Origin: Roseibium algicola
GTDB taxonomy: Bacteria; Pseudomonadota; Alphaproteobacteria; Rhizobiales; Stappiaceae
Reading direction: 5' to 3'
Assembly: GCF_001999245.1 (NCBI RefSeq)
Contig: NZ_CP019630.1
Location: 3,687,001 to 3,751,000, forward strand
Length of the DNA: 64,000 bases
The notes under the pieces were generated by a model. That model was not told the DNA's origin, ran no database searches, and worked only from the letters and a program-made list of their open reading frames with translations. Positions 1 to 7,721 of the stretch are shown piece by piece; position 1 is the first letter of the stretch, and each line of letters begins with the position of its first letter. Both the position numbers and the translations under genes were made by a program.

Positions 1-829
1 TGACAGCCGACAGCTTGCCGTCATACTTGAAGATCGCGACACGCTCCTCTTCGCTCAAGGTCACGACCTTGGCGCATTTGTCGTCGATTTCGTCCACCTC
101 TCCGGCGACGACCCAACCGGCTTCCTCAAGGGAAGCCTTTGCCGTGGCATCGCCTTCTTCCCGATTGGCTTCCAGGCGCCCGCTTGCAAAGTGAAGACCG
201 CAGACCATGACAACGCTTGCCGCAACCATGCCGGTGAAGATGGGATCGGACGGGCCTTGCAGAGCGCCGAGCGCGACATGCAACACTACGAAGGCGTAGG
301 CGGCATAGATGAACATGTGCAGCGCCTTCCAGATCGGCGCTCCCAGAAAGCTGAGCCAGAAATCATGGCTGGTGGCAGCCAGTACGAACAGGATCAGGAG
401 CGCGGCGATACCGAAAGCCTCGAAGGGAAAGCCGATCACCTGCCCGTAGCTTGTGTTGGACGACAGTAACGCGACGTAGCTTTCTGTCGGTGAGAAGTTG
501 AAATACCAGCCAAGCACATAGTTGGCGTGAACGGCGGCAATACCGGCGGTCATCACACCGAAATGGCGGCGGTTATAAAGCAGCGGCAAAAAGCGCCGGT
601 CGAGCCGGGCCAGCGGCCCGATGCACAGGATCACCGTCAGCATCAGGAAGGCACAACTGCCGAAGGCACGCATCCTCAGGATGGCACCGTCGATTGGCCG
701 GGTGATATCCTCATAGAACGGCCCGACACGAATGAAGATGTAAAGATAAAGTGCGACGGCAATCAGCAGGATGGCGTCATAGACCATCTTGTTGCGGTTC
801 CAGATCACCGGTGTGTATTGCACGCTCAT
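1..829 (-). CDS. Ferric reductase-like membrane protein fused to a Rieske domain (3' end outside window)
   Basis: Reading from the ATG at 829 the protein begins MSVQYTPVIWNRNKMVYDAI and holds about six hydrophobic segments with membrane-embedded histidines (for example RRHFGV, AAVHANYVLG, WKALHMFIYA, VVLHVALG), the pattern of ferric-reductase-like transmembrane domains that bind two hemes. After residue about 225 a soluble part begins (AGWVVAGEVDEIDDKCAKVV, then VAIFKYDGKLSAV), which looks like the first strands of a Rieske 2Fe-2S domain; its ligands would lie beyond position 1. The role is probably membrane electron transfer between heme and an Fe-S cluster. It is last in a tightly packed minus-strand group: its ATG overlaps the stop of the 55-residue gene before it (ATGA). 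The frame is open to the edge, so the gene is partial here. Substrate and partners are unknown. Confidence 0.8.
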   Translation of the reverse strand, partial: MSVQYTPVIWNRNKMVYDAILLIAVALYLYIFIRVGPFYEDITRPIDGAILRMRAFGSCAFLMLTVILCIGPLARLDRRFLPLLYNRRHFGVMTAGIAAVHANYVLGWYFNFSPTESYVALLSSNTSYGQVIGFPFEAFGIAALLILFVLAATSHDFWLSFLGAPIWKALHMFIYAAYAFVVLHVALGALQGPSDPIFTGMVAASVVMVCGLHFASGRLEANREEGDATAKASLEEAGWVVAGEVDEIDDKCAKVVTLSEEERVAIFKYDGKLSAV

Positions 830-993
830 TGGCTTGCCTCCCCGGAGCTTTCCACCGGAGCTTCAATCAGCACAGCCGGTCTGTCCGCGGGCGGCGACTG
901 ACGCATCGCCAGAATGGTGAAGAAGACCAGCGGCAGGAGCAGGCCAAGGACAGTCCAGATACGGGCATGAGCTTTGCGATGTGCACGTTTCAC
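826..993 (-). CDS. Small single-span membrane protein, 55 aa
   Basis: Starts at a GTG (993) that follows a good GGGGAGG ribosome site and overlaps the stop of the gene before it (GTGA); its own stop overlaps the next ATG (ATGA). The product begins VKRAHRKAHARIWTVLGLLL, a short basic N-terminus followed by one transmembrane helix (about residues 12-30), then a proline-rich outer tail ending EAPVESSGEASQ. Overlapping stop/start junctions on both sides argue strongly that it is translated with its neighbours. I do not recognise the family. Position suggests an accessory or assembly subunit of the ferric-reductase/Rieske membrane protein. Confidence 0.7.
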   Translation of the reverse strand: MKRAHRKAHARIWTVLGLLLPLVFFTILAMRQSPPADRPAVLIEAPVESSGEASQ

Positions 994-1211
994 CGGCCAG
1001 CCTCCCCATGCTTTTCAAGCACGTACCAGCGATAGAGCACCAGCGGCCAGATCAGGCAGATGCCGGGAATGAGCAAGGGCCGGAAGACATGAGACCCGCG
1101 TGCGGATGGCTCCACCCGGTCGATGCCGATGACAAGAAAGAGTGCCGCGACCAGCCCGCCGGCCATGAGATAGTATTTTCCGATGTCGATCAGAATGGCT
1201 GCTGTTTGCAA
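990..1211 (-). CDS. Small membrane protein, 73 aa, two predicted spans
   Basis: Frame from a TTG at 1211 (a GGGGG stretch lies 5-9 bases upstream, and an in-frame stop occurs at about 1245 with no ATG between) to a TGA at 990 that overlaps the next gene's GTG. Two hydrophobic helices are visible (ILIDIGKYYLMAGGLVAALF and LLIPGICLIWPLVLYRWYVL) joined by a polar loop, followed by a short basic tail. The family is not recognised. Coupling to the 55-aa protein and the ferric-reductase-like gene suggests the three form one membrane complex. The start codon is the least certain part. Confidence 0.65.
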   Translation of the reverse strand: MQTAAILIDIGKYYLMAGGLVAALFLVIGIDRVEPSARGSHVFRPLLIPGICLIWPLVLYRWYVLEKHGEAGR

Positions 1212-1324
1212 GTGGACCCCCGCCAGGTCTGGATGTGATTGGTGTCAGCTTAGCTCATTACGAAGCATTGCCAACGGCCTCTTCAAGTCTTCCGGTCCGA
1301 GTTGGCCTCTCTTCTCTTCTCACC

Positions 1325-1357
1325 CCGTCATTGCAGGGCTCGACCCTGCAATGACGG
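1325..1357. repeat. Perfect 14-bp inverted repeat (REP-like or terminator hairpin)
   Basis: CCGTCATTGCAGGG at 1325-1338 and its exact complement at 1344-1357, separated by CTCGA. It lies between the Rieske-TPP gene and the 73-aa gene. Almost the same sequence occurs at 37273-37300, so this is a dispersed palindromic element rather than a one-off terminator, though it could also stop or stabilise transcripts. Confidence 0.85.
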
Positions 1358-1425
1358 AGGAGGAGGTGATGCTCGAGTGGCCTTGCCGCGTAAAAGGAGC
1401 GATTGAGACCTTGTCACGGTTTCCA

Positions 1426-3402
1426 TCAAACCAGATCCGCATCGGTAATGATCTCCACCAGTGACGGACCGTCGTGGGCGATCGCATCGGCGATGGCGTC
1501 TTTCAGCTCGGCGGGGTCGGTCACCCGGTGGCCGTGACCACCGCACAGGCGCGCGAAAGCGGCGAAGGACGGGTTGGTGAGGTTCGTTTCCCAAACCGGC
1601 CATTCGCCCGAGCGCTGCTCCTTGGAGATCTTGCCGAGCTCGGAATTGTTCAAAAGGATATGGGTTATATCCATTCCGTATTTGACGGCCGTGGTGAACT
1701 CCATGGCGTATTGACCAAAGCCTCCGTCACCCGAAATCGAGATCACCTTGCGGCCCCGGAATTCCTCGAAGTCCTGGGTCGCGCTCCAGGCGCCGAGGGC
1801 TGCCGGCAGGCTGAAGCCGATGGAGCCGAGATAGCCGGACATCAGGATGCGCTGTCCGCAAGGCTCAAAATACCGACCGAAGGAATAGGTGTTGTTGCCG
1901 ACGTCGACCGGGATGATCGCGTCTGGTGGGCACAGATCGCTCAAAGCCTTGAAAACGGCCGCCGAGTGAACGCCCCTGCCGCCGTCCTCGGAAAGACGAA
2001 GGTCCTTTTCCGCGCGCCAGATTGTCCAGCGTTCCACCAGCTCGCTCGCCTGGTCGGGGGCATCTGCCGGTTTCAGCACCTGATCGACAATGGCTTCGCA
2101 GAAGGTGCCGATCTCGCCCCAGACAGGCAGGGTCACGGGATGGAACTTGCCAAGCTGCATGCGTTCGAAATCCACCTGGATGATGGTCTTGTAGGGGGCG
2201 ATGCCTGTGTGGTTGGCAAAGGAAGACCCGAGCGAGACGATCAGATCCGCCTCGTTCATGAACCAGCTTGCAATGGGCGTCCCGGAGCGGCCAAGAACAC
2301 CAGCCGCCAGCGGGTGGGTGTCCGGGATCAGGCCCTTGCCCTTGAAAGTGGTCAGGACCGGAGCGCCGAGCTTTTCGGCAAGCGCAACGACCTTGTCGCG
2401 AACATCCTTGGCGCCGTAGCCAAGCACAATGACCGGGCGTTTCGCTGCGTTGATCATCTCAACGGCCTTTGCGAGGTCCTCGCCGGAGGGCGTGATGCCG
2501 GTTCCGCCGAGGCGGCCTTCGGGTTTGCCTGCCTCCCTGCTGCTCGGGTTGGTCTGGACGTCGTCGGGGAAAATGAGATTGGCGACATCCCGTTCCACCA
2601 GCGCGGTTTTCAAGGCCAGCGACATCAGCTCGGCATGGTTGGAGGTGCTGAGCACCGGCTGGGAAAACTTCGAGACGGCTTCGAACGCGGATTTGAGATC
2701 AATGTCCTGAAAGGCCCCTGGGCCGAACACCTGGGTCTGAACCTGGCCGGTGAGGGCCAGAACCGGTGACCGGTCGACCTTGGCGTCCCAGAGGCCGGTC
2801 AGAAGGTTGGTTGCGCCGGGGCCGGCAATGGTGAGGCAGGCTGCCGGTTTGCCTGTCAGCTTGCCATAGGCGGATGCGGCGAAGGCGGCGGCACCCTCGT
2901 GGCGTATGCCAATATAACCCAAGGTGCCCTTGTCGACCTGACGGCGTATCGCATCGGCAAGGCCGAGGTTGGAGTGGCCGACCATGCCGAAGACACGCTT
3001 GACGCCCCAGTTGACCATGGTTTCGGCCATGACGTCGGTCACCGTGCGTTCATGGGGCGGCTCCGGATCCAGGCCGATGTAGATCTCGTCGCCATCGATC
3101 CTGAGGGGATAGAGCTTTTGGCCACTGTCTTCGTGACCGCCGGGAGGCGTACCTGTCAGCGGATCGAAATCCCAGCCGTGCCAGGGGCATCGGATCCAGC
3201 ATTTGCCGTCCGATCCCTTCTCGATGGAACCTTCCCCGAGCGGGCCGCGCTGATGCGGGCAATGATTGTCCATCGCCGCCCACTGGCCTTCGAAATGCGA
3301 CAGGCAGATCGAGGTTGTACGCGCCGTAACCGTTTTCACCCGGCCTTCGGGCAGGTCGTTGACGTGCCCAACCTTGATCCAGTCGAGATCCTGTGCGTCC
3401 AT
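1426..3402 (-). CDS. Rieske domain fused to a thiamine-diphosphate-dependent (acetolactate-synthase-like) enzyme
   Basis: 658 residues. Residues about 8-112 form a Rieske 2Fe-2S domain with ligands C48-x-H50 (CPHQRGPLGEG) and C72-x2-H75 (CPWHGWDFDPLTG). From about residue 120 the protein is a complete ThDP enzyme: N-terminal pyrimidine-binding domain with the catalytic-type glutamate in IRHEGAAAFAA, a central domain (about 310-440), and a C-terminal pyrophosphate-binding domain with the GDGG...NN motif (ISGDGGFGQYAMEF ... LLNN). Known relatives decarboxylate or ligate 2-oxo acids; the real substrate cannot be read from sequence. The Rieske domain suggests the ThDP intermediate is oxidised and electrons leave through the cluster (inference). 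It lies 30 bp after a second Rieske fusion in the same direction, consistent with one operon. Start ATG 3402 follows AGGGAGG. Confidence 0.85.
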   Translation of the reverse strand: MDAQDLDWIKVGHVNDLPEGRVKTVTARTTSICLSHFEGQWAAMDNHCPHQRGPLGEGSIEKGSDGKCWIRCPWHGWDFDPLTGTPPGGHEDSGQKLYPLRIDGDEIYIGLDPEPPHERTVTDVMAETMVNWGVKRVFGMVGHSNLGLADAIRRQVDKGTLGYIGIRHEGAAAFAASAYGKLTGKPAACLTIAGPGATNLLTGLWDAKVDRSPVLALTGQVQTQVFGPGAFQDIDLKSAFEAVSKFSQPVLSTSNHAELMSLALKTALVERDVANLIFPDDVQTNPSSREAGKPEGRLGGTGITPSGEDLAKAVEMINAAKRPVIVLGYGAKDVRDKVVALAEKLGAPVLTTFKGKGLIPDTHPLAAGVLGRSGTPIASWFMNEADLIVSLGSSFANHTGIAPYKTIIQVDFERMQLGKFHPVTLPVWGEIGTFCEAIVDQVLKPADAPDQASELVERWTIWRAEKDLRLSEDGGRGVHSAAVFKALSDLCPPDAIIPVDVGNNTYSFGRYFEPCGQRILMSGYLGSIGFSLPAALGAWSATQDFEEFRGRKVISISGDGGFGQYAMEFTTAVKYGMDITHILLNNSELGKISKEQRSGEWPVWETNLTNPSFAAFARLCGGHGHRVTDPAELKDAIADAIAHDGPSLVEIITDADLV

Positions 3403-3432
3403 TGGTCTTCCTCCCTTAAACGTCGCGATCGG

Positions 3433-5043
3433 TCACGCGATGCCGCCATAGGCAACGCCGGATAGCTCGGCCATTTCCCGTTTCCAGGTCGTCAGGTCTT
3501 CCAGGGTGAACTGGCTCAGGTGCGAATGGCCGCAGGCCCTTGCCATCACCTGCATCAGTTCAACCGATGCTTCGAAGAAGTTGGTCAGCTGACGGGCGGA
3601 TTTCTCGATTTCCAGCCGATTGACCAGATGCGGTTTCTGGGTGGCGATCCCGACCGGGCAATTGTTGGTGTGGCAGGCTCGCATGGCGATACAGCCGATG
3701 GCCTGCATGGCCGAATTGGAAAGCGCCACCGCGTCGGCACCGAGCGCCAGGGCCTTGATGAAATCGGCGGGTTTGCGCAGGCCGCCTGTGATGATCAACG
3801 TGATGTCCGGCCGTTCCGACGTGTCGAGATGCCTCCGGGCGCGGGCGAGCGCGGGAATGGTCGGCACGGAGATATTGTCGCGGAAGATGATCGGTGCTGC
3901 CCCGGTGCCGCCGCCACGGCCATCAAGGATGATGTAGTCGACACCCAGCTCCAGCGCCGCGTCGATATCCTTTTCGACGTGCTGGGCCGACAGCTTGTAA
4001 CCGATCGGGATGCCGCCGGTGCGGGTGCGGACCTTGTCGGCGAAATCCTTTATCTGGGATCGATCTGTCCAGTCCGGAAAGCGGGGCGGCGAGATCGCGT
4101 CTTCGCCTTCCTTCAAGCCGCGGACCTCGGCAATCTTGCCCTTGACCTTGGCACCGGGCAGATGACCGCCGGTGCCAGTCTTGGCACCCTGACCGCCCTT
4201 GAAGTGAAACGCCTGAACCTTGTCGAGCTTGTCCCACGCAAAACCGAAACGGGCCGAGGCAAGTTCATAGAAATACCTGGAATTGGCCTGTTGTTCTTCC
4301 GGTAGCATGCCGCCTTCGCCGGAGCAGATGCCGGTTCCGGCAAGGTCTGCGCCTCTGGCAAGGGCAATCTTGGCCGGCTCCGAAAGGGCGCCAAAGCTCA
4401 TGTCGGAGACCAGCAACGGGATCTTCAGTTTCAGCGGTTTCTGCGCGTTCGGCCCGACAACAACGTCGGTGCCGACCGGTTCGTCCTCCAGAAGCGGGAA
4501 TTTCTGCAGTTGGGCCGTCAGGATCTGGATATCGTCCCAGTCGGGCAGCTGGTTGCGCGGCACGCCCATGGCGTCGACGCGGCCATGATGACCTGTCTTT
4601 TTAAGACCGTCGCGGGCGTATTGCTGGATCAGGCCGTTGTAAGGTTCTTCCTCGGTGCCGTGGCTGGTGTCGGCATAAAGGCCGAGGTAGCTGCTGCGGT
4701 TGAACGGCTGCGGATGCTCCCGAGCCCAGGCGGCGACCTCGTCCTCGTCGACCAGGATATCGTCGCCTTCCACCCAGCTCTTGAATTTCGGCAGGGCCTC
4801 GGAGTTGTTGTATTCGGAGACGCCGCTGTCGAGCCGGTAATCCCAGTAATGAACACCGCAGATGAGGTTGTTGCCGCTGACATAGCCATCTGACATGAGC
4901 GCGCCGCGATGCAGGCAGCGGCCGTAGAAGACGGAGATGTCGTCGTCGAAGCGAACAACCACAAGGTCAACATCGGCGACGAGGGCATAGGTCGGTTTTC
5001 TGTCGGGCAATTCGCTGAGTTTGGCAACAACCTGTTTTGTCAT
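3433..5043 (-). CDS. Rieske domain fused to an FMN-binding glutamate-synthase-like domain
   Basis: 536 residues. Residues 1-95 form a Rieske-type domain with C43-x-H45 (CLHRGALMSDG) and C62-x2-H65 (CGVHYWDY). The rest matches the FMN/Fe-S synthase domain of glutamate synthase large subunit: LLVSDMSFGALS, the CSGEGGMLPEE stretch, KGGQGAKTGTGGHLPG, IILDGRGGGTGAAP, and a C-x5-C-x4-C cluster site in CIAMRACHTNNCPVG as in the 3Fe-4S site of GltB. The N-terminal glutaminase domain is absent, so this is one of the stand-alone GltB-like oxidoreductases of unknown substrate. The gene precedes the Rieske-ThDP fusion by 30 bp and follows the antiporter by 53 bp. Start ATG 5043 is preceded by GGGGGAAAAC. 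Confidence 0.85.
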   Translation of the reverse strand: MTKQVVAKLSELPDRKPTYALVADVDLVVVRFDDDISVFYGRCLHRGALMSDGYVSGNNLICGVHYWDYRLDSGVSEYNNSEALPKFKSWVEGDDILVDEDEVAAWAREHPQPFNRSSYLGLYADTSHGTEEEPYNGLIQQYARDGLKKTGHHGRVDAMGVPRNQLPDWDDIQILTAQLQKFPLLEDEPVGTDVVVGPNAQKPLKLKIPLLVSDMSFGALSEPAKIALARGADLAGTGICSGEGGMLPEEQQANSRYFYELASARFGFAWDKLDKVQAFHFKGGQGAKTGTGGHLPGAKVKGKIAEVRGLKEGEDAISPPRFPDWTDRSQIKDFADKVRTRTGGIPIGYKLSAQHVEKDIDAALELGVDYIILDGRGGGTGAAPIIFRDNISVPTIPALARARRHLDTSERPDITLIITGGLRKPADFIKALALGADAVALSNSAMQAIGCIAMRACHTNNCPVGIATQKPHLVNRLEIEKSARQLTNFFEASVELMQVMARACGHSHLSQFTLEDLTTWKREMAELSGVAYGGIA

Positions 5044-5096
5044 GTTTTCCCCCGGCTACTGGCGATATGCGCCCTGGCTATTGGGTTGGTCGAAAT

Positions 5097-6344
5097 TCAG
5101 TCGGCAGGCACTTCCGGCCGCATGGGCGGCATGGCCTTGAGTTCCGCTGCCCCGTCCTTGCCGGACATGTGAGCACCGTACCATTTGGCAAAAGGCACGG
5201 CTGTGACACCATGCAGGACCGCGCTGATCCAGACCGCGTTAACGGCCAGGTTCAGGAGCTGTTCGCCGATTGCGTGATCGATCTGGTCGACGACGAGCAG
5301 CGCAAAAAGGGCTGTTGCCAGTCCACGCGGGCCGAACCAGCCGAAAAAGAGCTTGGTCAGCGGGGCGGCATCCGTGCCGGCAAGCGACAGCCAAACCGCT
5401 AGTGGTCGCACCACGAACAGGCTCACCAGAATGAGCGCAAGGCTGGCGGCATCAAGGTGAGCGATGGCATCGGGCAACAGGGCAAGACCGATCAGGAAAA
5501 AGGCACCCCAAGAAAGCATCTGGCCTTCGCTTTCGGTGAATTCGTAGATGAAGGCGCATTGCCCCTTGATGACGTTGCCGAAGAAGAGCCCTGCGACGAA
5601 CGCTGATATGAAGCCGTTGCCGCCAATTTCGCCGGCGGCCAGATAAGCGCCGCAAGCCATGGCAATGGCGCCGATGCCTTCGATGGTATCGGTGGTCATG
5701 CCCCGGCGTTTGGCAGCCAGAAACAGCACCCCGCCCGCAGCACCGATGGCCGCGCCCGCCAGGGGGCCAAGGATCAGTTGCTTGGCGCCAAACATCAGCC
5801 AGTCTGTCGCGCCCGGCTGCATCATTTCCCCGGCAAGGCTCGCGAACAGCAAGATGGCCGGCAGGGCCAGTCCGTCATTGAGGCCGCTTTCCAGCGTCAG
5901 CGCCCGGCGCACCCGCTCCGGCACCGCCTTGTTGGTGATGACAGCCTGGCCGAGAGCAGCATCGGTCGGGGCGAGCAGCGCGGCAGCAAGAGCGGCGACG
6001 ATGAGCGGTTCGCCGCTCAAAAACGGTATGGCCGCCATGGTTCCGATAATGATGGCAAGTGGCAGGCCAAGGGCGAGCATGCGCAAGGGCCATTGGTGAC
6101 GCTGGCGCAGGGCCTGAAGATTGATCTGGGCAGCGTCCAGGAACAGAAGGACGATGAGAGCCAATTCGGCAACGATATGCAGAAGGCGTTCAGCATCGGT
6201 TCCAGGCATCAGCCCGGTCTGGGCCATCAGGTAACCGAAGCCGATGAAGAGGATCGGCGCTGTCAGGACGCCGTTCGACAATTTCCTGGCCAGCAGCGTG
6301 TAGCAGACCGTAAACAGCGCCAGAAGCAACAGGCCGGTTGTCAT
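5097..6344 (-). CDS. Cation/proton antiporter (CPA1/NhaP-like)
   Basis: 415 residues, almost wholly hydrophobic with about 12 spans. Typical CPA signatures are present: the APTDAALGQAVITN segment carrying the ion-binding TD pair, and VRRALTLESGLNDGLALP downstream. Such proteins exchange Na+ or K+ for H+ across the inner membrane. The C-terminus is short and cytoplasmic, with no RCK regulatory domain. It is first in the minus-strand run of Rieske-fusion genes, so it may adjust ion or pH conditions for that system, but co-transcription is only inferred from direction and the 53-bp gap. Confidence 0.8.
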   Translation of the reverse strand: MTTGLLLLALFTVCYTLLARKLSNGVLTAPILFIGFGYLMAQTGLMPGTDAERLLHIVAELALIVLLFLDAAQINLQALRQRHQWPLRMLALGLPLAIIIGTMAAIPFLSGEPLIVAALAAALLAPTDAALGQAVITNKAVPERVRRALTLESGLNDGLALPAILLFASLAGEMMQPGATDWLMFGAKQLILGPLAGAAIGAAGGVLFLAAKRRGMTTDTIEGIGAIAMACGAYLAAGEIGGNGFISAFVAGLFFGNVIKGQCAFIYEFTESEGQMLSWGAFFLIGLALLPDAIAHLDAASLALILVSLFVVRPLAVWLSLAGTDAAPLTKLFFGWFGPRGLATALFALLVVDQIDHAIGEQLLNLAVNAVWISAVLHGVTAVPFAKWYGAHMSGKDGAAELKAMPPMRPEVPAD

Positions 6345-6493
6345 GAAACGGTATCCCCCTCGAACGATGTGACGTTAGGACAGCGCGAGCTGCCGTCTCA
6401 AATCATAATGCGATGACGTGGTTGTGCGACAGCCGTGATTTGCCAATGGCGAAAATGCGTCTGGAAAGGGTGGGTCCAAGGACCGTGTGAGGG

Positions 6494-7228
6494 TTACTGC
6501 AAGGCTGCCAATTGCTTCAGGATGCGCTGCGCATCGGCGGGTTTGGCGGCGATTTCAAGGATCAGTTTCTTGCGCACTGCTTCGGCAAATGTCGCTGGAC
6601 TGTCGGCAGTCACCACAAAGGCGGCCGGACCACCGATGATGCTCTCGTAGAACCGCTTTTCCAGATCGTAGGCAATCGGCCGGCCGGAACAATGCCGGCA
6701 CAGAACCGCCAGGCCGTTGATGACAATGCCGGAGGAAACCACGATATTCCGGGCTTCGGGTATGGTCGGACCGTTCCAGTTGTTGGCGCTGTCGGCAGAA
6801 AGGTCGATCACCCTGCGCAAGCCTGCAAAGGCATTGTCGTCGATCAGCTCCTTGCCTTTCAGAAGCGCTGCGCCGATGGCGTTGCGGCCGTAGGCGCGGC
6901 GCGGGGCTGCCATCAGTTCCGTTGCAAAATGCTGGGCGCTCTCCGGTCCGTCGATGACTGTCCAGTCCACGACAACATCCTGCGAGTGCATGTCTGCCCA
7001 TTCGACATAGGTGACGACGATCTTGCCGTAGATGTTGCTGGCGATCGCATTCAGCACTGACGGATCCGTGATCGCGTCGGCATAGCCCTTGCGTTGAAAC
7101 CGAATTTCTTCGTCATCGATGGACCCGGTCGCATCGGCCAGGAGCACCAGTTCCAGGTCGAGTTCTTCGGAAAAGGCTGGGGGGATCAGAAAAAGGAACC
7201 AGACAACAACAGCAAGGATTATCCGCAT
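6494..7228 (-). CDS. Secreted DUF1194 (von Willebrand A-like) protein
   Basis: 244 residues from the ATG at 7228, which follows GGGGAGACGG; longer frames upstream lack a ribosome site. Residues 1-21 are a signal peptide (MRIILAVVVWFLFLIPPAFS). The mature part starts LDLELVLLADATGSIDDEEI, a MIDAS-like D-x-S/T-x-S motif variant, and keeps the IVVTYVEWAD, RVIDLSADSANN and INGLAVLC segments of the DUF1194 family, which has a vWA-like fold. Function is unknown; a metal-dependent periplasmic adhesion or scaffold role is plausible. It is monocistronic, between the antiporter and hemA. Confidence 0.75.
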   Translation of the reverse strand: MRIILAVVVWFLFLIPPAFSEELDLELVLLADATGSIDDEEIRFQRKGYADAITDPSVLNAIASNIYGKIVVTYVEWADMHSQDVVVDWTVIDGPESAQHFATELMAAPRRAYGRNAIGAALLKGKELIDDNAFAGLRRVIDLSADSANNWNGPTIPEARNIVVSSGIVINGLAVLCRHCSGRPIAYDLEKRFYESIIGGPAAFVVTADSPATFAEAVRKKLILEIAAKPADAQRILKQLAALQ

Positions 7229-7411
7229 CGCAACCGTCTCCCCGTGGCAAAGGCATTTGAGAGTAGCTAGGGCAGGGTCGGGAAAAGGGCAGGGTGGATG
7301 ATGGTCGTGTCGCGAAGTTTGTCGTTGTTTGCACATGTCATAATACGGCTTGCCCCACTCGTATCCGGGGAAGCTCTCGCCACAGGATATTTGCACTCAA
7401 GCACTGGCAAC

Positions 7412-7528
7412 TTGTCATCCCTGCGCAGGCAGGGATCCAGTAACCCGCAGAGTTTGCGTTTTTCGTCTCATACGACACGGCGTACTGGGTCCCGGTCTTG
7501 CTGCTGACGCAACAAACCGGGACGACAA
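7412..7528. repeat. Mosaic palindromic intergenic element
   Basis: The outer ends are inverted (TTGTC at 7412-7416, GACAA at 7524-7528). Inner pieces are also inverted: GGATCCAGTA at 7433-7442 matches the complement of TACTGGGTCC at 7483-7492 in 9 of 10 positions. The structure resembles elements at 54323-54448 and 58612-58785. ATCCCGTGG / CCATGGGAT at 7618-7640, followed by GACGACG, is a further fragment of the same type. Confidence 0.65.
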
Positions 7529-7664
7529 ATCATGGAGGTTCGGATGTGCATAATCCCGCAATCCATGCCAATGCGTTACCTCGTTCACGCACTTTGTATG
7601 GAGGTGCAACGGCTTGGATCCCGTGGTCATGCCATGGGATGACGACGCTTGGAAATGAAGAACC

Positions 7665-7697
7665 AAAAAACCCGCCTTCCATCGGAAAGCGGGTTTT
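7665..7697 (-). terminator. Rho-independent terminator of hemA
   Basis: On the minus strand, AAAACCCGC and GCGGGTTTTTT form a stem of about 8 bp around a TTCCGATGGAAG loop and end in a T-run, 25-57 bases past the hemA stop codon. Confidence 0.85.
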
Positions 7698-7721
7698 GCA
7701 GGGTCTGCTTTTAACCAGAGC

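Larger units (their letters stand above)
7229..7721. other. Gene-free interval with palindromic repeats and the hemA terminator
   Basis: About 490 bp between the DUF1194 gene and hemA. I see no convincing coding frame. It holds a mosaic palindromic element (7412-7528), a second palindromic piece (7618-7640) and the hemA terminator (7665-7697), each listed separately. Confidence 0.7.

Noticed and set aside
1474..2769. 431-residue open frame on the plus strand
   Set aside because: Antisense to the Rieske-ThDP gene, whose motifs are unmistakable.
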